Assembly (NCBI GenBank): GCA_903878415.1
Contig: CAIRHO010000065.1
Span: 1 to 47,789 of the forward strand
Direction: 5' to 3'
Length of the DNA: 47,789 bases
Origin: an uncultured Actinomycetes bacterium
Lineage (GTDB): Bacteria > Actinomycetota > Actinomycetes > Nanopelagicales > Nanopelagicaceae
Under the pieces are notes generated by a model. The model had not been told where the DNA came from, did not search any database, and saw only the letters and a program-made list of their open reading frames with translations. Within the stretch, counting starts at the first letter, position 1, and each line of letters starts with the position of its first letter. The position numbers were made by a program, and so were the translations under genes. This document shows positions 36,014 to 44,768 of this stretch, in pieces.

Positions 36014-37447
36014 TTAAACTAAGAAGTTTGTGAATTGCCAAGGATCAGAAGTATCGTACTTACGATTATTCCAACCAGCGTAAAGATCATTACGGGTTTG
36101 CAATGGATCCCAATCGGCAGCTTCAGAGTGGAAACCACCCCAATATTTTTCAGCATAAGGTAAAACTTCGCGCCAAGGCATATCGTCCGGTACTAGTAGC
36201 CCTTTATGTGGATTTGCCATGATCCATGCAACTGCAGCAAATACTGCAGATCCAACTTGGACTGTGGTCGCAGATTGGTTTGGCACCAATTTACGAGAAT
36301 CGTGAATATTTAATAGCGAACCGGTCCACCAAGATTTATAAGCATGGCCCATCAACAAAACACCAAGTCGGTCTTCACCATCAGTAATTTCATCATTCAT
36401 AATTCTTTGATTTGGCGTCAAATCCCATTGCCGCATCTCTAGTTCTCGCATCGAGACAATTGCTTCATTAGATGGGCAATATGCGTAGTGCACGGTTGGG
36501 CGATAAATGGCTTGCTCACCTTTCCAGACAGTTAAGTGATCTGAAAGTGTAAATGCTTCACCATGACGAACCACCATTCCAGTGGTTTCACAATTTGGTA
36601 CCCAAGAACGCACCCAAGTTGTTGCGCCAGGTTGGGCCATCAAAATCTGATTTTTTGGACCGGTTTTATGTTCATAAGCATTTGGTGGTAACAGTTTTTC
36701 GTGAGTACCCCAACCTAATTCGGCTGGCGCAATCCCTTCTTCATAGAATCCTTCCACGCTCCAAGTATTAACAAACTCATTTAGTTGTTTTGGTTTATCA
36801 GTTACTTGAGTATCGCGCTCTGCAATATGAATTACTTTAATTCCAAGGTGTTGTGCTAGTTCGTTATATGCATCGGCTTCTAACGCTTTCTCTACTCCAG
36901 CATCAGCAATTCCATCTTTTATTGCGCGAGTTGCAATATCAACCATAGATTTCTTAACTAAGTGTGAAACCAATCCAGGATTTGCGCCATGTTCTACTAC
37001 TGCAGTTGCGCCAACTTTTTTCCAAGTTGCTTTCATTTCACGGAGTTTCATGTGACGGTAGTAAAGAGTTCGCTCTGCAGGTGGTCGAGATGCTCCAGCA
37101 GAATATGGATCCCACTCTTCTACAGATGTGTTTAAGTAGAGGACACCGTGATCGTGACACCATTGCAAAATCACATTTGCATCAATGTTCCAGGCGAGAT
37201 CAAGTAAGAAATCGCCCTCTTTGAGGTACTGACTTAATTTTTGATCAATATTTTCTTTTGTGATTTGGTCCTGCACATAAGTTGCACCTTTATCAAGTGC
37301 ACTTTGAACTCTAGATCTGTTATCTCGTTGTTCAAAGATCGTAATCTGGTTTGCATCTACAAGATGCTCGATTAGAAGTGGAAGTACACATTGTGAAACT
37401 GAACCCGCACCTAGAATCAGAACTCGATTATTAAACTTTTGTGGCAA
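36014..37447 (-). CDS. hss: Homospermidine synthase
   Basis: The 477-residue length and sequence match bacterial homospermidine synthases, which use NAD to make homospermidine from putrescine units. Visible are the N-terminal Rossmann loop VLILGAGSVSQCVLP, FLLDLAWNIDANVILQWC, LYLNTSVEEWDPY, AVVEHGANPGLVSHLVKK and VGTAVFAAVAWIM-like VGSAVFAAVAWIMANPHKG. It belongs to the saccharopine dehydrogenase superfamily. Translation starts at TTG behind GGGAGGG. A perfect CTCGA-N5-TCGAG palindrome lies upstream (37477-37491). A carboxynorspermidine-dehydrogenase-like gene 3.6 kb away on the same strand suggests more than one polyamine route. Confidence 0.88.
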   Translation of the reverse strand: MPQKFNNRVLILGAGSVSQCVLPLLIEHLVDANQITIFEQRDNRSRVQSALDKGATYVQDQITKENIDQKLSQYLKEGDFLLDLAWNIDANVILQWCHDHGVLYLNTSVEEWDPYSAGASRPPAERTLYYRHMKLREMKATWKKVGATAVVEHGANPGLVSHLVKKSMVDIATRAIKDGIADAGVEKALEADAYNELAQHLGIKVIHIAERDTQVTDKPKQLNEFVNTWSVEGFYEEGIAPAELGWGTHEKLLPPNAYEHKTGPKNQILMAQPGATTWVRSWVPNCETTGMVVRHGEAFTLSDHLTVWKGEQAIYRPTVHYAYCPSNEAIVSMRELEMRQWDLTPNQRIMNDEITDGEDRLGVLLMGHAYKSWWTGSLLNIHDSRKLVPNQSATTVQVGSAVFAAVAWIMANPHKGLLVPDDMPWREVLPYAEKYWGGFHSEAADWDPLQTRNDLYAGWNNRKYDTSDPWQFTNFLV

Positions 37448-37536
37448 TTAGGACCCTCCCCATAAAGCGCTTGGTTTCTCGAATTACTCGAGCGGAGTGA
37501 GAACGGTATCTAATTGCAGCGCATATTCAAAAATGG

Positions 37537-38922
37537 CTATCCCAGAATTGCGCTCCAGCAAACTGCGCCAGCGCCGCTTCGCTTGGCTTCATACATCGCT
37601 AAATCAGCTCGGTGCAGTAGTTCAACTTGAAGATTCTTTGGATCATTTATTGCCTGCCCAATGGAGACGCCCAGCCGAATTGAATTCCCGACGATTGCGA
37701 ATGGATAGGAAAGCGTTGCCCGGAGCGCAAGTGCGTTTTCAAATCCGTCTTCTCCTCTAATTAGCACCCCAAATTCGTCTCCACCTAACCGCGCAAGTAG
37801 CGCGCTATTAGGGAGTACCCGAGAAAATCTCGTAGCAACTTGGCGAAGCAATTGATCGCCAACTTCATGGCCGTAATTGTCGTTGATTTCCTTAAATCCA
37901 TCTAAATCTAGAAGCAATAGCGATCCTTCGCTCTGCCGGAATATTTCTAATTCAGCGATGAATTTACGTCTATTAGCTAAACCAGTTAATTCATCGGTGC
38001 GAGCTAAGGCTCGTTCACTGCTTAGCCCTTTTGCATCGTTTAGCGCAACGGCCATCCTAATAAAGGCAAGGACGATGGTTACCAGCGCAGGCACTAATGA
38101 TCCAAATGAAAAATATTTAGGTTTCAGGATTGCGATTGTTAAAACTGAAATGCTTGTTAATAGTGCAAAAGTAACTGCAATTGGATTAGTGCGGTTATCT
38201 TTCTTGGTTTCATCTCCAACATGCCAGGTAGATTCAGCAATCAGTATTAGCGATAGTAACCAGCCATCATCAGTTAAAGATCCGTATGAATATTGGCCTT
38301 GGGCAGTAGCCCAAAGAAAATATAGATCGGATGCCGCAAATACCAATGTTCCTGCAAGAAGCAAGATATTTCGGAGTGAAATCCTTTGCGAAATTGCCAG
38401 ACTGCAAACCAGTGTGAATAGCATTAAATCACCAAGTGGGTAAAAAATTGATAAGAAGATATCTAGAGAGCTGCCAGAGAAAGTAGCGGTAGCAGGTTTA
38501 ATCAGAATTATTCCAATTGCAGTGGTGGCACCAAAAGCCACGATGATTGTGTCTAAAAACTCTAGAGATTTGCTGGTTCTAGAGCTACGCATTTGCCGAG
38601 TAAGTCCAAAAATAATAAGTGGGTAGAAGATTAAATAGCCGGCATCAATTAGTCGATCTGGAAATTTAAATCCAAAGAAGGAGTTCCAAGAAGAGGCTAG
38701 CGAGCCAATTAGCCAACTTCCTATTGCAAGGCTGATACCGATACGGACCCATCGGTCATTCACTTTTGGTGAAGCCATGACAACGATTAGTGCGAAGAAT
38801 GGGACCAAATTAAATATTAATAATTCACTCCACCAACTTGGCGCGGATAATCCACTGCGAATTCCCAGATGGAGAATGAGGATAACTAAAGCCGAACTCC
38901 GCAGTATCGGATAAGTTGGCAC
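37537..38922 (-). CDS. Membrane diguanylate cyclase (GGDEF domain)
   Basis: A 461-residue protein with about nine hydrophobic helices over the first ~295 residues, then a GGDEF domain. ARTDELTGLANRRKFIAEL opens the domain, LDLDGFKEINDNYGHEVGD binds substrate and metal, and the intact signature ARLGGDEFGVLI has Gly380 to Phe384. It would make cyclic di-GMP from two GTP at the inner membrane. No RxxD inhibitory site stands five residues ahead of GGDEF (the sequence there is NSALLAR), so product inhibition by the usual I-site is unlikely. The membrane part shows no named sensor domain to me. It stops 89 bases from the hss start, same strand. Confidence 0.9.
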   Translation of the reverse strand: MPTYPILRSSALVILILHLGIRSGLSAPSWWSELLIFNLVPFFALIVVMASPKVNDRWVRIGISLAIGSWLIGSLASSWNSFFGFKFPDRLIDAGYLIFYPLIIFGLTRQMRSSRTSKSLEFLDTIIVAFGATTAIGIILIKPATATFSGSSLDIFLSIFYPLGDLMLFTLVCSLAISQRISLRNILLLAGTLVFAASDLYFLWATAQGQYSYGSLTDDGWLLSLILIAESTWHVGDETKKDNRTNPIAVTFALLTSISVLTIAILKPKYFSFGSLVPALVTIVLAFIRMAVALNDAKGLSSERALARTDELTGLANRRKFIAELEIFRQSEGSLLLLDLDGFKEINDNYGHEVGDQLLRQVATRFSRVLPNSALLARLGGDEFGVLIRGEDGFENALALRATLSYPFAIVGNSIRLGVSIGQAINDPKNLQVELLHRADLAMYEAKRSGAGAVCWSAILG

Positions 38923-38949
38923 CCTAAATCGTAACGAGGAGTGAAAGTC

Positions 38950-39414
38950 ATGGGGAATGCAGATTTGAACTTATCTACAGCAGGAGAGCCAATAAGAGAG
39001 TCATCACTTACCCGACGCGGGGTTCTTTGCGGAATTGCCGCGATCTCATTGGGATTTATTCCAGAAGCGGCAGTGGCGGCAAAGGGAGTAACGATTCTCT
39101 CTTCTGGGAAAGTTGAAGTCCTAATAGCGAGTAATCCAACGCTTAAGAAAGTTGGTGGCTTAATTCAAGTTGATTTTACAAATGGACTCTCGGTTGCTGT
39201 AGTTAGAATTTCAACCGCTACTAAAGGTTTTAAAGTATTAAATCTAGCTTGCACCCATCAAGGCGTTCCATTAAAGCAAACTGGAAACACTTGGACTTGT
39301 CCAGCACATAATTCTCAATTTTCAATCGATGGAAAGTTAAAGCGCGGACCAGCCACTTCCGCGCTTCTAGAAATTCCTTTTAAAGCAACCGCTAAAAGTT
39401 TAGTGATTGGTTAA
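38950..39414 (+). CDS. TAT-exported Rieske [2Fe-2S] protein
   Basis: A small protein (154 residues from the ATG at 38950) with a twin-arginine signal SLTRRGVLCGIAAISLGFIP and a Rieske domain: CTHQG and CPAHNSQF supply the two Cys and two His ligands of the 2Fe-2S cluster, with 13 residues between the first His and second Cys. The GAGGAG ribosome-binding site is 8 bases before this ATG, so the GTG at 38941 is less likely. It stands alone, without cytochrome b or c1 genes, so it is probably not the bc1 Rieske subunit. Similar exported orphan Rieske proteins are common in Actinobacteria. Overlaps the convergent gene by 4 bases. Confidence 0.88.
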   Translation: MGNADLNLSTAGEPIRESSLTRRGVLCGIAAISLGFIPEAAVAAKGVTILSSGKVEVLIASNPTLKKVGGLIQVDFTNGLSVAVVRISTATKGFKVLNLACTHQGVPLKQTGNTWTCPAHNSQFSIDGKLKRGPATSALLEIPFKATAKSLVIG

Positions 39415-40109
39415 AGGGTACAAATCAAATCTCGGTTAGTTTTTGCGAGATCAACTTGTGGTGCAATTACAGCCGGGTAGCCAAGAACTTTGTCTCGGGT
39501 TTTTTTCTTCGCATCAATATCTGCTTGGGTCTTTTTAAGCCCGGCAGATAAACGTTCCGCGTTAATAGCCCCAGTCTTATAACTTGTTGCAGCTTGGGTA
39601 CGGGCAGTCGCAGCTCTAGTCCACATGGTTTTAGTAGCAGCGTTTATTCCGGCTTGATTTGCTTTAGCTATATCTGCCACAGCCAGTGCGGTTGCGCTAT
39701 CAGCTTGCGCGCGGTATTTAATAGCCTTCGCATCCCAAACGGCTGCTGCGGCTAATTTTGCAGGGAGCGCAGCCTCTAAAACTTTGATCTCAGCATCAAG
39801 TTTTGTAGCAGTGTCTTTAGATGAAGCAGTTATTTTTACAAGATCTGCTCGTGCGCCAAGTAATACTTTATGTGCATCTACACAAGCCACTATGGTCCAA
39901 GTTAATTTGGCAGTCTTCTTAGATTCGATTGTGTATGGATTCTTGGTGCAAATATATTTTTCGCCACCGATAGTTGCTTTGACATTTTCTTTCGGACAGG
40001 CGGCCTTAGCTTTATTAGCAGCAAATGATGGGGTTGCAATTAGCGTTGATACCGCCATCGCAGCGATCACTGTTGCAGTTGCAAATTTACCTAGGCGATG
40101 AACTTTCAT
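39411..40109 (-). CDS. Secreted Ala-rich helical protein of unknown function
   Basis: A 232-residue protein with a clear signal peptide (cut near TPSFA-AN, residue ~30). After it come two Cys 15 residues apart in ACPKENVKATIGGEKYIC, a small motif that I recall at the N-terminus of several secreted proteins of this lineage. Residues ~85-215 are Ala/Lys/Thr-rich with heptad-like spacing (ADLVKITASSKDTATKLDAEIKVLEAALPAKLAAAAV), probably a long helical or coiled-coil region, and a last Cys stands near the end (DLICTL). I do not recognise a named family. GGAGG lies 6 bases before the ATG. The 134-base gap ahead of it (40110-40243) should hold its promoter; I see no clear one. Confidence 0.75.
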   Translation of the reverse strand: MKVHRLGKFATATVIAAMAVSTLIATPSFAANKAKAACPKENVKATIGGEKYICTKNPYTIESKKTAKLTWTIVACVDAHKVLLGARADLVKITASSKDTATKLDAEIKVLEAALPAKLAAAAVWDAKAIKYRAQADSATALAVADIAKANQAGINAATKTMWTRAATARTQAATSYKTGAINAERLSAGLKKTQADIDAKKKTRDKVLGYPAVIAPQVDLAKTNRDLICTL

Positions 40110-40243
40110 TTTTCCTCCATAGTTTAAAATCTGCTCAAGCGGAGTGAATTAACGCTGAGCGGCTTATGGGGTAATCGTAAAGGGGCACACCATATTAATT
40201 AGGTAACAAAACTCGAGTTATCGCAGTGAATCTTCTGTGAAGA

Positions 40244-41032
40244 CTAAGAATTTGGGCTATGTCGTTGTTTCAACCGTACTTTCATTCCCATTTTGCGAAT
40301 TAGTGGCCGCGGCCCGAACCTAGTTATAAAACTAAGCAACTTATATTGTGAACCGGGGATTGCAAGAACTTTTCCAGATTGAGCCGCTTTCCAAGAGTCT
40401 GTAACAACCCGGTCCGAATCCAGCCACATAAATTTTGGTAGCCCACCCATTTTCATCCGGCCGCGCTCATGAAATTCAGTTCGAGTAAATCCGGGACAGA
40501 GCGCACTGACTCTTACATTTGTGTCGGTAAGTTCAGTATGTACTGATTCAGTTAGGACCGTTAAATAAGATTTTGCCGCGCTATAAGTTCCACCAGCTAT
40601 CCAGCCAGCAACGCTACTTACATTGATAATCGTTCCAGAATTTCGTTTTTTCATTCCAGGAAGAACTGCATGCATTAAGCGCATCGGGGCTCTAACTAAT
40701 ACATCCAAGAGTTCGGTCTCGGCTTCTATACCACTTACCGTGAAAGCCTTATTTATCCCAAAGCCAGCGTTATTTATTAGTACAGATATTGGATTTACCT
40801 CAGAACGGAGTCGCGCTTCAACTTTTTCACAATCAGCAAAAATAGTTAAATCGGCGCGCAATACTTCGGCTTTGATTCCATATTTTGTAGTTAATGAAGC
40901 AGCCCGATCTTGCAATCTAGGTTCATCTCGAGCCACCAGAATTAAGTCATAACCTTTATCGGCTAAAAGCCTAGTGAAAGCTTCACCAATTCCAGAAGTT
41001 GCGCCAGTTACTAGCGCAGTGCCGATTGCCAT
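40244..41032 (-). CDS. Short-chain dehydrogenase/reductase
   Basis: A 262-residue classical SDR from the ATG at 41032 (MAIGTALVTG). TGATSGIG is the cofactor loop, NNAGFGI and VSSVAGWIAGGTYSAAKSYL the catalytic Ser, Tyr and Lys region. Upstream in-frame codons exist (to 41140) but would read through the previous gene, whose stop is 4 bases away, so they are rejected. Substrate unknown. The saccharopine-dehydrogenase-like gene immediately upstream on the same strand suggests co-transcription. Confidence 0.88.
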   Translation of the reverse strand: MAIGTALVTGATSGIGEAFTRLLADKGYDLILVARDEPRLQDRAASLTTKYGIKAEVLRADLTIFADCEKVEARLRSEVNPISVLINNAGFGINKAFTVSGIEAETELLDVLVRAPMRLMHAVLPGMKKRNSGTIINVSSVAGWIAGGTYSAAKSYLTVLTESVHTELTDTNVRVSALCPGFTRTEFHERGRMKMGGLPKFMWLDSDRVVTDSWKAAQSGKVLAIPGSQYKLLSFITRFGPRPLIRKMGMKVRLKQRHSPNS

Positions 41033-41036
41033 CGAT

Positions 41037-42263
41037 TTACTTTTTAACTTCAGCAATCTCTTCGTCACGAATATGCCAAGAAGTTCCATAACTTTCGAGA
41101 AGCTCCAAGAATGGTTTTGGATCAAACCATTCTGGACCATTTACGCCAAGAGGCTTCCAGGTTTCGTTATGAATTAGCTCCATCGCAATTACTGGATTTA
41201 TTGCAGTTTGCCAAACTACGGCTTGATCGCCATATTCCTTCATCGACCATTCATTATCAACAACGTTGTAGATGTAAACAGCTTTTGGATTTCCAGATTT
41301 ATCTAAACCTTTTACAAGTGCGCCAGCGCAAGTTTTTCCACGCATTCTAGAGCCAAGTGTTGCGGGATCTGGAAGCGAAGCGGCAAGTAAATCGCGCGGT
41401 GAAACTGAAACACCTTGTACATCAACATTCTCTTTACGATCCATACCTAACATGTTGATGGTTTTAAGAATTTGAATAAATTCAGCGCCAAGGCCGTATT
41501 TAAAGTTAACTTTTTTGGCATCAATCTTCTGTGGAATTAGCACAACCTCTTCGTGTTCAACATTTACACATTCAACCGGTCCAATCCCTTCTGGGAAATT
41601 AAAGATTTCCAATTCACTAAATGGCGCGGTGGTAAACCATCCTCGACCATCTTCCCAAACTAGCGGCGGGTTTAAGCACTCTTCGATTGTCGTCCAGATA
41701 GAGAATGAAGGTGCAAAATCATGGCCTTCGACGCGCAAGTTAGAACCGTCAAGAATTGTGATTGAATCAATCTTGCTAAAAAGTTCATCACTTGCATATT
41801 TAGCAAAAATATCACTCATACCTGGCTCTACGCCCATACCAATTAGCGCAAAAATCTTTCGTTCATGCCAGTTCCAATCACGTGCGAATTGTTCATCGCC
41901 AAGCTTTACACCAGTTTCGGTATTTGGATAATGTGGATGAGCACGCGAAAGAGACATTGCCATATCGATGTAATTAACATTTTCGATTTCACACGCTAAG
42001 AAAATTGGCATCACATATCGCGGATCTACAGCGTTAATTACAACATCTGGATCGGCTTTTCGAATTAACTCACGAATATCTTCAAGCTCGGCAGCATTAA
42101 CTTGCGCTGCTAAGAAACGAGGATCCTTAACGCGATAGACGGCTTCTTCAGCGCGGGCAAGTGTTCTATCCGCAATTACCATAGAAGTAATAAATGACCG
42201 GCGTGATGCGATATTAGCTATCGCTCTACCGACTCCGCCCGCTCCGATTACGAGGGCTTTCAT
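41037..42263 (-). CDS. Saccharopine dehydrogenase-family enzyme, carboxynorspermidine dehydrogenase-like
   Basis: A 408-residue NAD(P)-dependent enzyme. KALVIGAGGVGRAIANIAS binds the cofactor, DPDVVINAVDPRY and ALIGMGVEPGMSDIFAKYA are superfamily motifs, and the C-terminal part (LPDPATLGSRMRGKTCAGALVKG, VYIYNVVDN, AVVWQTAINPVIAMEL) matches the carboxynorspermidine dehydrogenase / Lys1-like branch. Members join aspartate semialdehyde to a diamine to build norspermidine- or spermidine-type polyamines, or split saccharopine in lysine metabolism. Homospermidine synthase nearby supports polyamines. An SDR gene follows after 4 bases. GGAG is about 12 bases before the ATG, rather far. Confidence 0.8.
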   Translation of the reverse strand: MKALVIGAGGVGRAIANIASRRSFITSMVIADRTLARAEEAVYRVKDPRFLAAQVNAAELEDIRELIRKADPDVVINAVDPRYVMPIFLACEIENVNYIDMAMSLSRAHPHYPNTETGVKLGDEQFARDWNWHERKIFALIGMGVEPGMSDIFAKYASDELFSKIDSITILDGSNLRVEGHDFAPSFSIWTTIEECLNPPLVWEDGRGWFTTAPFSELEIFNFPEGIGPVECVNVEHEEVVLIPQKIDAKKVNFKYGLGAEFIQILKTINMLGMDRKENVDVQGVSVSPRDLLAASLPDPATLGSRMRGKTCAGALVKGLDKSGNPKAVYIYNVVDNEWSMKEYGDQAVVWQTAINPVIAMELIHNETWKPLGVNGPEWFDPKPFLELLESYGTSWHIRDEEIAEVKK

Positions 42264-42370
42264 AACAAAACAACTCCAAACAAGTTTTTTTAGAGTCTAG
42301 CCCAGCGCGTCATAGATAAGCAATTTACGCCTACTTTGAGCGGGTAATAGAATCACGCAATATTAATTAA

Positions 42371-42443
42371 GTCCTCGTAGCTCAGTGGATAGAGCAACCG
42401 CCTCCTAAGCGGTAGGTCGCAGGTTCAACTCCCGCCGAGGACA
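42371..42443 (+). tRNA. tRNA-Arg (anticodon CCT)
   Basis: A cloverleaf folds by eye: acceptor GTCCTCG/CGAGGAC, D arm GCTC..GAGC, anticodon stem ACCGC/GCGGT with loop CTCCTAA (anticodon CCT, reads AGG), and T arm GCAGG-TTCAACT-CCCGC. The T stem has one A-C mismatch (42421 against 42433). The CCA is not encoded. It lies 6 bases before the stop of the convergent MMPL gene. Confidence 0.95.
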
Positions 42444-42449
42444 CTTAAA

Positions 42450-44549
42450 TTAATGTGAAACAGTAAATTTCTTTAGCACTTTTGGCGCCCACCAATTTTG
42501 CTCACCAAACAAACGCATTAATGCTGGAACTAGAAGTGCACGAATCAAGGTTGCATCTAGCAATAGCGCAAAAGCCACACCAAAACCTAACATTTTTATT
42601 GAAGTAACTCCGCTAACCATAAAAGTTCCAAATACGACTGCGAGGAGGAGCGCTGCAGCAGTAATGATTCGAGCTGAACGTTGTAAGCCAGTTGCTACGG
42701 CCTCAATATTACTTCGGCCAGATTCATGTTCCTCTTTAATTCTAGACAGTAAGAAAACTTCGTAGTCCATAGATAAGCCAAATGCCACAATCGCAATCAA
42801 GATAACTGAACCAGTATCAAGGGCTCCAGTAACGGTAAAATCTCCCACCAAAAACTTAAGATGCCCATCGATAAAAATCCAAGTGATTACACCCATAGTT
42901 GCAGCAAGGGAAGCAAAGTTAAGGATTAGCGCTTTGATTGGCAGAATTATTGATCCAGTAAAAACAAAGAGAAGCAAGAGGACGCCAATTGAAATCCAGA
43001 GGGCAACTAGTGGAAGCTTTTTTGAAGTAGCTCCTTGGGTATCAGCGTAATCTGCGGCCACGCCACCGACTAAAGTGCCGATTGGCACATTGAGTGCGCG
43101 CACCTGGTGAATTAACTGCTCCGCTTGTGGTGTTCGTGGTGGCATGGAATGAATTGCGACTAATCGAACATCTTCACCAACCACTTGCATTTCACCTATT
43201 CGGACGATATCTGGAAGCTTTGCTAATTCGGATTTAAATTCAGTTATCGAGTTAATTTGGGAAGCACCATTTGGAATAATAATTTCTATCGGGTTTCCTT
43301 CTTGGCCAGAGAAGTTTTCCGCAATAAATCGAGCTGCAGTCGCTGATTTATTTGATGCTGGCAAAACCCGACTATCGACTTGAGAGAACTTGATACCTTG
43401 AATTGGTGTGATTAAAACGGTGAGAATAATTCCGGCTAATAACACCACGGCAATGGGACGCTTCATCACAATTCGTGCGATCTGCGCCCAGCGGCCATCT
43501 TCTTTAGGTGTGATGGCGCTTTTACGGACGACGCCTTTATCGATTTTATTACCCAGTAGCGCAAGAATTGCAGGTAGTGGAATTAGCGCTGCTGCAACTG
43601 CAACTGCAACCACAGAAACTCCGGCATAACCCATGGATCGTAAGAAATCTTGCGGAAAGAAAATCAACGAAAATAGCGTGATCATTACCGTGATTCCGGA
43701 GTAGAAAACCGTCTTTCCAGCCGTTTTTAAAGTATTTACTATTGCGTCTTCACTGTTATTTCCATGATGGAGTTCTTCGCGGAATCGGTTCACCATTAAG
43801 AGCGCGTAGTCAATTCCTAATCCAAGGCCTAAACCAGTAGTTAAGTTAAGTGCAAAAATTGAGACGGCAGTAAATAAAGTGATGAGATAGAGCACGAAAA
43901 AAGCGCCAAGAATTGCCGATACTCCAACGAGTAACGGCATCGTAGATGCGACCATCGCGCCAAAAATAAAGAGGAGTAGTACGAAGGTGAGTGGTATTGA
44001 AATAGCTTCGGCTAGCTTAAGGTCATCTTTAATTTTGCTATTTATCGAATTAGCAAATACCGCACCACCAGATGCGTAGATTGATAAATTTTCAAATTTA
44101 CCTTCATAAGTATCGCGGTAGTGACCACCTAGCGCATCAAAACTACTGAAGTTGTCAGCATTTAAATATACAAAAAGGTAAGCAGATTTGCCATCGTTAC
44201 TCTTAAGCGTTGGCGCACCACCGGCGCTCCAAAACGAGAGCACGCTGTCGGCGCTTGGTTCACTTTTAACTTTTGCTTCAAAACGCGCCGCGCTAGCAAC
44301 GACTTCTGGATCAGTTACAAGTTTTTCTGAGTGAATTACAAAAACCACAGCTGGGTCTTTAACTTTAAAAGTATCTTCTAAATATTTGAAAGCTTTTGCG
44401 GAATCGCTATTTAAATCGGAGTATCCGCCACTATCTAGTCGGCTAAAAGCGAGCGAACCCACGCTACCCAGGATTATTACCGCGAGGATGAAAATAGAGA
44501 GTGTGCGCTTACGACGCTTAACTATGGCATGACCGAGCGCTGCAAACAC
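42450..44549 (-). CDS. MMPL/RND-superfamily membrane transporter
   Basis: A 699-residue MmpL-type transporter made of two repeats, each with one helix, an extracytoplasmic domain and about five further helices. GLGLGIDYALLMVNRFREE and AFGLSMDYEVFLLSRIKEE are the paired helix-4 Asp-Tyr motifs that carry protons in this family. Such proteins export lipids, siderophores or other large hydrophobic molecules. At about 700 residues it is of normal length for the shorter class, with no C-terminal extension. No neighbouring genes suggest the cargo. Confidence 0.92.
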   Translation of the reverse strand: MFAALGHAIVKRRKRTLSIFILAVIILGSVGSLAFSRLDSGGYSDLNSDSAKAFKYLEDTFKVKDPAVVFVIHSEKLVTDPEVVASAARFEAKVKSEPSADSVLSFWSAGGAPTLKSNDGKSAYLFVYLNADNFSSFDALGGHYRDTYEGKFENLSIYASGGAVFANSINSKIKDDLKLAEAISIPLTFVLLLFIFGAMVASTMPLLVGVSAILGAFFVLYLITLFTAVSIFALNLTTGLGLGLGIDYALLMVNRFREELHHGNNSEDAIVNTLKTAGKTVFYSGITVMITLFSLIFFPQDFLRSMGYAGVSVVAVAVAAALIPLPAILALLGNKIDKGVVRKSAITPKEDGRWAQIARIVMKRPIAVVLLAGIILTVLITPIQGIKFSQVDSRVLPASNKSATAARFIAENFSGQEGNPIEIIIPNGASQINSITEFKSELAKLPDIVRIGEMQVVGEDVRLVAIHSMPPRTPQAEQLIHQVRALNVPIGTLVGGVAADYADTQGATSKKLPLVALWISIGVLLLLFVFTGSIILPIKALILNFASLAATMGVITWIFIDGHLKFLVGDFTVTGALDTGSVILIAIVAFGLSMDYEVFLLSRIKEEHESGRSNIEAVATGLQRSARIITAAALLLAVVFGTFMVSGVTSIKMLGFGVAFALLLDATLIRALLVPALMRLFGEQNWWAPKVLKKFTVSH

Positions 44550-44660
44550 GTAAACTCCCGAAAAGTGGATTCTTGCGGACTAATTATCTATTACTAATTA
44601 TATTTGAGATACTTACTTTACGAAAATTGAAAATAGTTTGGATAATTGGGAAGGGTGAGA

Positions 44661-44768
44661 ATGAGCGAAATATTGCCAACGGTCACTTCCGACGAGATTG
44701 ATTTAGAAAAAGATGAGAAAGATCGAGATGCCGAGATCAGGCGGGATAAACCGCCGCATCACGAATAA
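44661..44768 (+). CDS. Small charged ORF (35 codons), hypothetical
   Basis: An ATG with a good ribosome-binding site (AAGGGTGAGA just before it) opens a frame ending in TAA at 44768. The product would be 35 residues, very acidic then mixed charge (EIDLEKDEKDRDAEIRRDKPPHHE), no membrane helix, no recognisable family. Its stop touches the end of the convergent FmdB gene. The upstream 111-base region is AT-rich. It may be a real small protein, but nothing except the ribosome-binding site and lack of other content supports it. Confidence 0.5.
   Translation: MSEILPTVTSDEIDLEKDEKDRDAEIRRDKPPHHE

Noticed and set aside
36011-36025. Inverted repeat TTCTTA-AAC-TAAGAA between the convergent photolyase and hss genes as a terminator
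   Set aside because: A six-pair AT-rich stem without a T-run is too weak to call.
37487-40147. A 14-base near-repeat (CTCGAGCGGAGTGA at 37487-37500, CTCAAGCGGAGTGA at 40134-40147) ahead of two minus-strand genes
   Set aside because: One mismatch in 14 bases is expected many times by chance in a window of this size, and the distances to the starts differ (40 and 25 bases).
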